Positions 36,037 through 40,285 of a stretch of DNA of 40,285 nucleotides are shown in pieces. Under the pieces are notes generated by a model. It was not told where the DNA came from. It ran no database searches and was given only the letters and a program-made list of their open reading frames with translations. Each line of letters opens with the position of its first letter. Within the stretch, counting starts at the first letter, position 1. The stretch covers positions 1 to 40,285 of the forward strand of contig JAHEJJ010000027.1 of NCBI GenBank assembly GCA_024638915.1, read 5' to 3'. Both the position numbers and the translations under genes were made by a program. The DNA comes from Robiginitalea sp. (GTDB lineage Bacteria; Bacteroidota; Bacteroidia; Flavobacteriales; Flavobacteriaceae).

Positions 36037-38025
36037 GTGGATTTGCAGTTGAAATTAAAAGGCAAAACACGAAATCAGACAAAATCTGTGGAAAAAAATT
36101 ATACATTCGAATCTTTACTCGGTGACATCTCGACCAAACTAGTCAATCTTCCAATTGAATCAATCGATTCGGCCATTGAATCCAGCATGAAAATGCTCGT
36201 GGATTTTTTCGATGTAGATCGCTGTCATCTGGGTGAGTTTTCAGATGATAATTCAAAAATCACCATTTCCTATTTTTATACAAAATCGGGTTACAAAATC
36301 CCGCAATCCTCCGATATCGGAGAGGACTATTTATCTTTTGTTTTTAATAGTATTAAGCAAGATAAATCGATTGTATTTTCCAAATCTTCAGAATTGCCTG
36401 CTACCGCCAAAAAAGATCGCACCACGATCGATAAAATAGGTATAAAATCCCTGCTCGTTTTACCCATAAAGATTGGTGATGCTATTCAATTCGGTATTTC
36501 GTTAGCTACGGTGGCAAATCATATCAATTGGACTAAACAGGATATCACTCGAATTAAAATTATGGCAAATATTCTGGGTAATGTGTTACACAGAAAGATT
36601 GTTCTGGAAAAGCTTTATGAAGAAAAGGAATGGGCTGAGGCGGTAATACAAGGAATGCCGCAAGTGGTTTATGTTTTGGATTTAGAAGGCAAATTGAAGC
36701 GCTGGAACAAAAATTTAGAGGATGTATTTGGATATCCCGCAGAGGAATTGAGTGAAATAACCCCAGGTGATTTACTAAATGAGAAGGATTACGCACGGGT
36801 AATGGCTGCAATTCAGAAAGCAATTGAGGACGGTAAGGAGCATAGTGTTGAATATGACCTGGTAACAAAAAGTGGTAAAATTTTACCCTACTATTATGGG
36901 ACAGGAAAGTTGATAAATATTGGGAGTAAGTCATACGTTATTGGGCAGGCTGTTGATGTTTCAGAGATGAAGCACGCTCAGGAAAAGGTTTCTCAACAAC
37001 TGGAAGAAATAAAACTCCTCAAAGACCAACTGAAGGCAGAAAACCTTTATCTGAAACAGGAACTCAGCAATACCAAATCAATTGGTGAGATCATTGGTGA
37101 AAGTGATGTAATTAAACACATACTTTACCGAATTGAGCAGGTGGCACCCTTGGATACAACAGTACTTCTTGAAGGGGAAACCGGAACGGGGAAAGAACTT
37201 TTTGCCAGGGAAATTCACCAAAGAAGTGCCAGGAGAGGCAAACCAATGATCGTTGTTAATTGTGCTTCGCTTCCTGCGGAGCTAATAGAGAGTGAATTAT
37301 TCGGGCATGAGAAAGGGTCATTTACCGGTGCTACAGAAAAACAAATAGGACGATTTGAACTGGCCGATGGCGGAACCGTATTTTTGGATGAGGTTAGTGA
37401 AATTCCAATAAAACTTCAGGTAAAATTATTACGCGTGCTGCAGGAAGGCGAATTTGAACGAATTGGAAACCCGAGAACCATTAGGGTCGATGTGCGGGTG
37501 ATTGCCGCTACAAACCGGAGCCTGGAGAACGAAATCCGCAAGGGGAGTTTTCGCGATGATTTATATTATAGACTCAATGTTTACCCTATAACCATTGCTC
37601 CGCTGAGAGAGAGGACTGAAGACATTCCGCTTCTTGTTACCCATTTTGTAAATCGCTTCAATGCGAAGATGGGAAAAAGAATTTCACGAATCTCTAAAAA
37701 GGTAATAAGTAGTTTAAAATCATATGACTGGCCGGGGAATATTCGTGAACTTGAAAACATTGTTGAGCGATCCATGATACTTTCCAAAGGCTCGATATTG
37801 TCCGTAGAAAAGTTACAAGCGGTTAAAAATAAAGCTAAAGAAAGTCTTCTTCCGTTAGCGGAGCTTGAGCGTAATCATATAATAAAAGTTCTGGACCGTA
37901 CTCTTTGGCGGATAAGTGGTCCTGATGGTGCTGCCCGCATACTCGAGATGCATCCCGAAACGCTCCGTTCGCGAATGCATAAATTGGGGATCAAACGGCC
38001 AAATTCCAAACCCACCATTAGTTAA
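36037..38025 (+). CDS. Sigma-54-dependent activator (GAF, PAS, AAA, Fis HTH)
   Basis: A 662-residue soluble activator. A GAF-like domain spans about 22-190, a PAS domain about 200-315 ([22 protein letters not shown]), and a coiled linker 315-345. The AAA domain has Walker A GETGTGKE (380-387), the sigma-54 loop GSFTGA (428-433, Ser for the usual Ala), and Walker [12 protein letters not shown]. The [29 protein letters not shown] is FhlA-like and close to that of the first activator. The GTG start is supported by a TAATTTTG box 30 bp upstream; no good ATG exists before residue 51. Ligands of GAF and PAS are unknown. Confidence 0.9.
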   Translation: MDLQLKLKGKTRNQTKSVEKNYTFESLLGDISTKLVNLPIESIDSAIESSMKMLVDFFDVDRCHLGEFSDDNSKITISYFYTKSGYKIPQSSDIGEDYLSFVFNSIKQDKSIVFSKSSELPATAKKDRTTIDKIGIKSLLVLPIKIGDAIQFGISLATVANHINWTKQDITRIKIMANILGNVLHRKIVLEKLYEEKEWAEAVIQGMPQVVYVLDLEGKLKRWNKNLEDVFGYPAEELSEITPGDLLNEKDYARVMAAIQKAIEDGKEHSVEYDLVTKSGKILPYYYGTGKLINIGSKSYVIGQAVDVSEMKHAQEKVSQQLEEIKLLKDQLKAENLYLKQELSNTKSIGEIIGESDVIKHILYRIEQVAPLDTTVLLEGETGTGKELFAREIHQRSARRGKPMIVVNCASLPAELIESELFGHEKGSFTGATEKQIGRFELADGGTVFLDEVSEIPIKLQVKLLRVLQEGEFERIGNPRTIRVDVRVIAATNRSLENEIRKGSFRDDLYYRLNVYPITIAPLRERTEDIPLLVTHFVNRFNAKMGKRISRISKKVISSLKSYDWPGNIRELENIVERSMILSKGSILSVEKLQAVKNKAKESLLPLAELERNHIIKVLDRTLWRISGPDGAARILEMHPETLRSRMHKLGIKRPNSKPTIS

Positions 38026-38047
38026 ATATCATGTATATCATGATATA
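38026..38047. promoter_or_regulatory. Palindromic operator candidate behind the second activator
   Basis: ATATCATG-TATAT-CATGATAT is a perfect 8-bp inverted repeat, and TATATCATGATATA (38034-38047) is a perfect 14-bp palindrome within it. It begins one base after the activator stop and lies about 95 bp before a TGGCAC element. It shares the TATATCRTGA core with the site behind the first activator. Confidence 0.58.
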
Positions 38048-38141
38048 TAATGAATAATTAACACTACATCACTTCTGATTACTAGTGTAATTTGGTTATA
38101 TATTACTGTTATTCAGATACTTATATTTTGAGTGTTTCAAG

Positions 38142-38157
38142 TGGCACGATAATTGGC
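38142..38157 (+). promoter_or_regulatory. Sigma-54-like -24/-12 promoter (second)
   Basis: TGGCAC (38142-38147), five bases, TTGGC (38153-38157). The -24 half is perfect; the -12 half carries TTGG as in the first promoter at 24202. The predicted start is near 38166, about 60 bp before the small ORF at 38225. Confidence 0.6.
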
Positions 38158-38224
38158 TGTAATTTTCGTATTACAACTTCATCTGAAGTATTTAAGGGTT
38201 GTTTATTATATCAATTCTAAACTT

Positions 38225-38533
38225 ATGGAGAAAACACTCGAGATCTTGATTATTCCAAAAGAAGAGAAAAAAAGAGAATTCCAGCAATCACTGAAAGACC
38301 TGTCAATTGTATTGGCCAGATCGTGCTCAGAATTTACATTTAATGAATTAGAAACTGAAAATTCCATTTCAATAATAGCTAAATGGGAAACAGCGGATCA
38401 AATGAATTTATGCACAAATAGTCGGGAGTTTAGAATCCTGGCTGGAGCTATAAAGTCGCTTTGTGACAAAACTTCAATTCTACTTAATGATAAGCATTTA
38501 GGTAATCAGATTTCTACACTAAATTCTTTATGA
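38225..38533 (+). CDS. Small ABM-like protein (second copy)
   Basis: A 102-residue soluble protein from ATG 38225. The longer reading from 38153 starts inside the predicted promoter and is rejected. KTLEILIIPKEEKKREFQQSL and AKWETADQMN...SREFRILAGAIKSL match the layout of the protein at 24251-24553 (W..M..SREF..G..K-L), so the two are diverged paralogues. Function unknown; no catalytic residue is apparent. Its stop overlaps the next ATG (ATGA at 38530-38533). Confidence 0.72.
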   Translation: MEKTLEILIIPKEEKKREFQQSLKDLSIVLARSCSEFTFNELETENSISIIAKWETADQMNLCTNSREFRILAGAIKSLCDKTSILLNDKHLGNQISTLNSL

Positions 38534-38643
38534 ATAAACGAATGAAAAGCACAATAATATCAACGCTGTTGTTTGTGATTTTAGCTGCATCTGCCAATCT
38601 GGCTAAGCATACTGAAGTGTTATATAAACCATTCACTATATGA
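38530..38643 (+). CDS. Candidate 37-residue secreted peptide
   Basis: Read from ATG 38530, this small frame starts MNKRMKSTIISTLLFVILAA and continues to a stop at 38641-38643. It looks like a signal peptide (basic start, hydrophobic core, ASA-like cleavage site) with a short tail of about a dozen residues. Both ends overlap neighbours by ATGA: with the ABM-like gene upstream and the MscS gene downstream. The overlaps suggest translational coupling, but the frame is short and could be a remnant. Confidence 0.38.
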   Translation: MNKRMKSTIISTLLFVILAASANLAKHTEVLYKPFTI

Positions 38644-40285
38644 GAACCTGTGTCCGACTTTTATTTTTGACAACGCTCATATTTTGCAATTATGCAGTGA
38701 ATGGTCAGTTAGATAGTGTTAGTACTGATGAGGGCACTGTAAAGGCTTCAGTAATAAAGGATAGTCTTACCAAAACCGAACAAGAGCATATTGAACACGC
38801 TACAAAAAAAGCGGAAATAGATTCTTTACGGAATGTTGCCCGGGGCTTTCCGGTACTAGTGAACATAGCAGATACTTTATTTGTTTTGCATTCAAATATT
38901 GGAGAATTCACGCCTGAAGACCGGGCGCGTAATATCTCGATTAAAATAAAAAATTTAGTGAATGACGACTTTCTAAAGGTCGACTCGATTGTGGTAGTTC
39001 CATCAGGCACAACTTATGACATTGTTTATGGTGAGACCATCATCACAAAAATTTCTGCTGCCGATGCCATGTGGTATGATAAAAGTGCCCTTGATCTGGC
39101 AAATGAATTAAATATTAAAATAAAAGAGTCAATAGTTGAAGCAAAAAAGGAGAATACTTTATTCAAACGAATACAAAGACTTGGGCTGGCTCTGCTGGTT
39201 ATAGCACTTCTAGTACTGTTATTTTGGTTAATTAAACGAGGCAATGCACCATTGATAAGCTATATAGATAAGAACCAGGACAAGTGGCTTAAAAAAGCAT
39301 CGTATAACAACTATGCGTTCTTTACAAGAGAAAGGATAATGAAAATGACTCTGGTTTTGCTAAAGGCTTTTCGCTGGATTCTTTATGTTTTTTTAATTTA
39401 TATATCCCTGCCAATAATCTTTAGTATTTCCCCTTTAACACGAAATTGGTCGCATAAACTGTATCAACTCATTTGGACCCCTTTTAAACGTATTCTGCAT
39501 GCCGTATGGGATTATCTGCCTCACCTATTCACAGTTTTGGTTATCTATTTCGTTATGAGGTATTTTATCCGACTTGTAAAATACATTTTCTCCGAAATTG
39601 AAACCGAGAATCTAAAAATTTCTGGATTTTACAGTGACTGGGCAAGGCCAACATTTGGTATTATTAGGGTTTTGCTCTATGCTTTCACACTTATTTTAGT
39701 ATTTCCTTACCTGCCGGGCTCAGATTCAGATATTTTTAAAGGGGTTTCTATATTTATTGGGGTTTTATTCTCGCTGGGGTCAACTTCAGCGGTTGGAAAT
39801 ATGATAGCAGGATTGATGATTACCTACATGCGTCCGTTTAAGATTGGAGACCGCATACAAATAGCAGGTGTAAAAGGAGATGTATTGGAAAAAACACTGC
39901 TGGTCACTAGATTGAAAACACCCAAAAACGAAGTAATTACCATCCCAAATTCTTCTGTCCTTTCTGGAAACACCACTAACTATACCATTCAAGCCAATGA
40001 CAAAGGGTTAATCATACATTCCACGGTTACCATTGGCTATGATGTTCCATGGAAAAAGGTACATCAGGCATTGATTGAAGCCGCTTTAAAGGCCGAATTG
40101 ATCTTAAAGGAACCAACACCTTATGTTTTGCAAACCAGCCTCGATGATTTCTATGTGTCCTACCAGATTAATGCGTATACAAAAGAAGCAAGCAGGCAAG
40201 CCCGGATATATTCCGATCTGCATCAGAATATTCAGAATACTTTCAATGAAAGAGGTATTGAAATCCTATCGCCTCATTATCGGGC
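38640..40285 (+). CDS. MscS-family mechanosensitive channel (cut by window end)
   Basis: An open frame from ATG 38640 runs off the window with about 548 residues. The signal peptide ends near ..AVNGQ. A soluble extracytoplasmic region of about 160 residues follows, then about five membrane helices, including LGLALLVIALLVLLFWLI, LFTVLVIYFVMRYFI and VLLYAFTLILVFPYLPG. The pore helix and beta domain read STSAVGNMIAGLMITYMRPFKIGDRI and EVITIPNSSVLSG, diagnostic for MscS. The family opens under membrane tension and releases ions. It is the payload of the second sigma-54 module, with its start overlapping the small peptide frame. Confidence 0.9.
   Translation, partial: MRTCVRLLFLTTLIFCNYAVNGQLDSVSTDEGTVKASVIKDSLTKTEQEHIEHATKKAEIDSLRNVARGFPVLVNIADTLFVLHSNIGEFTPEDRARNISIKIKNLVNDDFLKVDSIVVVPSGTTYDIVYGETIITKISAADAMWYDKSALDLANELNIKIKESIVEAKKENTLFKRIQRLGLALLVIALLVLLFWLIKRGNAPLISYIDKNQDKWLKKASYNNYAFFTRERIMKMTLVLLKAFRWILYVFLIYISLPIIFSISPLTRNWSHKLYQLIWTPFKRILHAVWDYLPHLFTVLVIYFVMRYFIRLVKYIFSEIETENLKISGFYSDWARPTFGIIRVLLYAFTLILVFPYLPGSDSDIFKGVSIFIGVLFSLGSTSAVGNMIAGLMITYMRPFKIGDRIQIAGVKGDVLEKTLLVTRLKTPKNEVITIPNSSVLSGNTTNYTIQANDKGLIIHSTVTIGYDVPWKKVHQALIEAALKAELILKEPTPYVLQTSLDDFYVSYQINAYTKEASRQARIYSDLHQNIQNTFNERGIEILSPHYR

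Noticed and set aside
1-40285. CRISPR array, insertion sequence, transposase or integrase, intact tRNA or rRNA gene
   Set aside because: None was recognised on either strand by reading; only tRNA 3' remnants were found.

Overview
The window looks like a chromosomal segment of a marine-type Bacteroidetes bacterium, most likely Flavobacteriaceae. The grounds are the bifunctional ThrA followed by ThrB and ThrC, flavobacterial-style GyrA and ClpC, weak Shine-Dalgarno signals, promoter boxes of the TTTG/TAnnTTTG type, many secreted proteins whose signal peptides end in ..AQ, and families largely typical of Bacteroidetes (DUF4421, DUF4136). Identifications are by reading motifs; no database search was run.

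Region 1 (1-17102) is housekeeping. It holds the thr operon on the minus strand (thrA-thrB-thrC, thrC cut by the window start), preceded by a 5' leader that seems to encode a Thr-rich leader peptide; a bifunctional NAD(P)H-hydrate repair enzyme; a small unknown protein; clpC with a clear terminator; gyrA and a TPR lipoprotein-like or periplasmic protein; a C40-type peptidase homologue whose catalytic Cys is replaced by Asp, next to a thiolase; and a 7TM-HD phosphohydrolase of the PgpH type. A decayed lactonase pseudogene (17317-18219) marks the edge of the conserved part.

Region 2 (18396-40285) is an accessory envelope region built from two parallel modules. Module A has a secreted two-repeat protein, an outer-membrane barrel, a DUF4421 protein and a second barrel, then a membrane-anchored sigma-54 activator (7TM-like/PAS/AAA/Fis). 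Downstream of the activator come an AT-rich palindrome, a sigma-54-like promoter and a small ABM-fold-like protein. The payload follows: a sulfatase, a small membrane protein, two DUF1254/DUF1214 proteins, a barrel, a TMEM175-like membrane protein, a DUF4136 lipoprotein and a K+ channel. Module B has a barrel, a DUF4421 protein, a 1-kb non-coding stretch with two tRNA 3'-end scars, a soluble GAF/PAS sigma-54 activator, the same palindrome/promoter arrangement, a paralogous small ABM-like protein, a 37-residue secreted peptide candidate and an MscS channel cut by the window end.

The most interesting reading is that each activator drives the transcription unit directly behind it: palindrome, about 100 bp, TGGCAC-N5-TTGG, then a small ABM-like ORF. 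The payloads are envelope proteins and ion channels, so an envelope or ionic-stress response is a reasonable guess, but the inducing signal cannot be read from the sequence.
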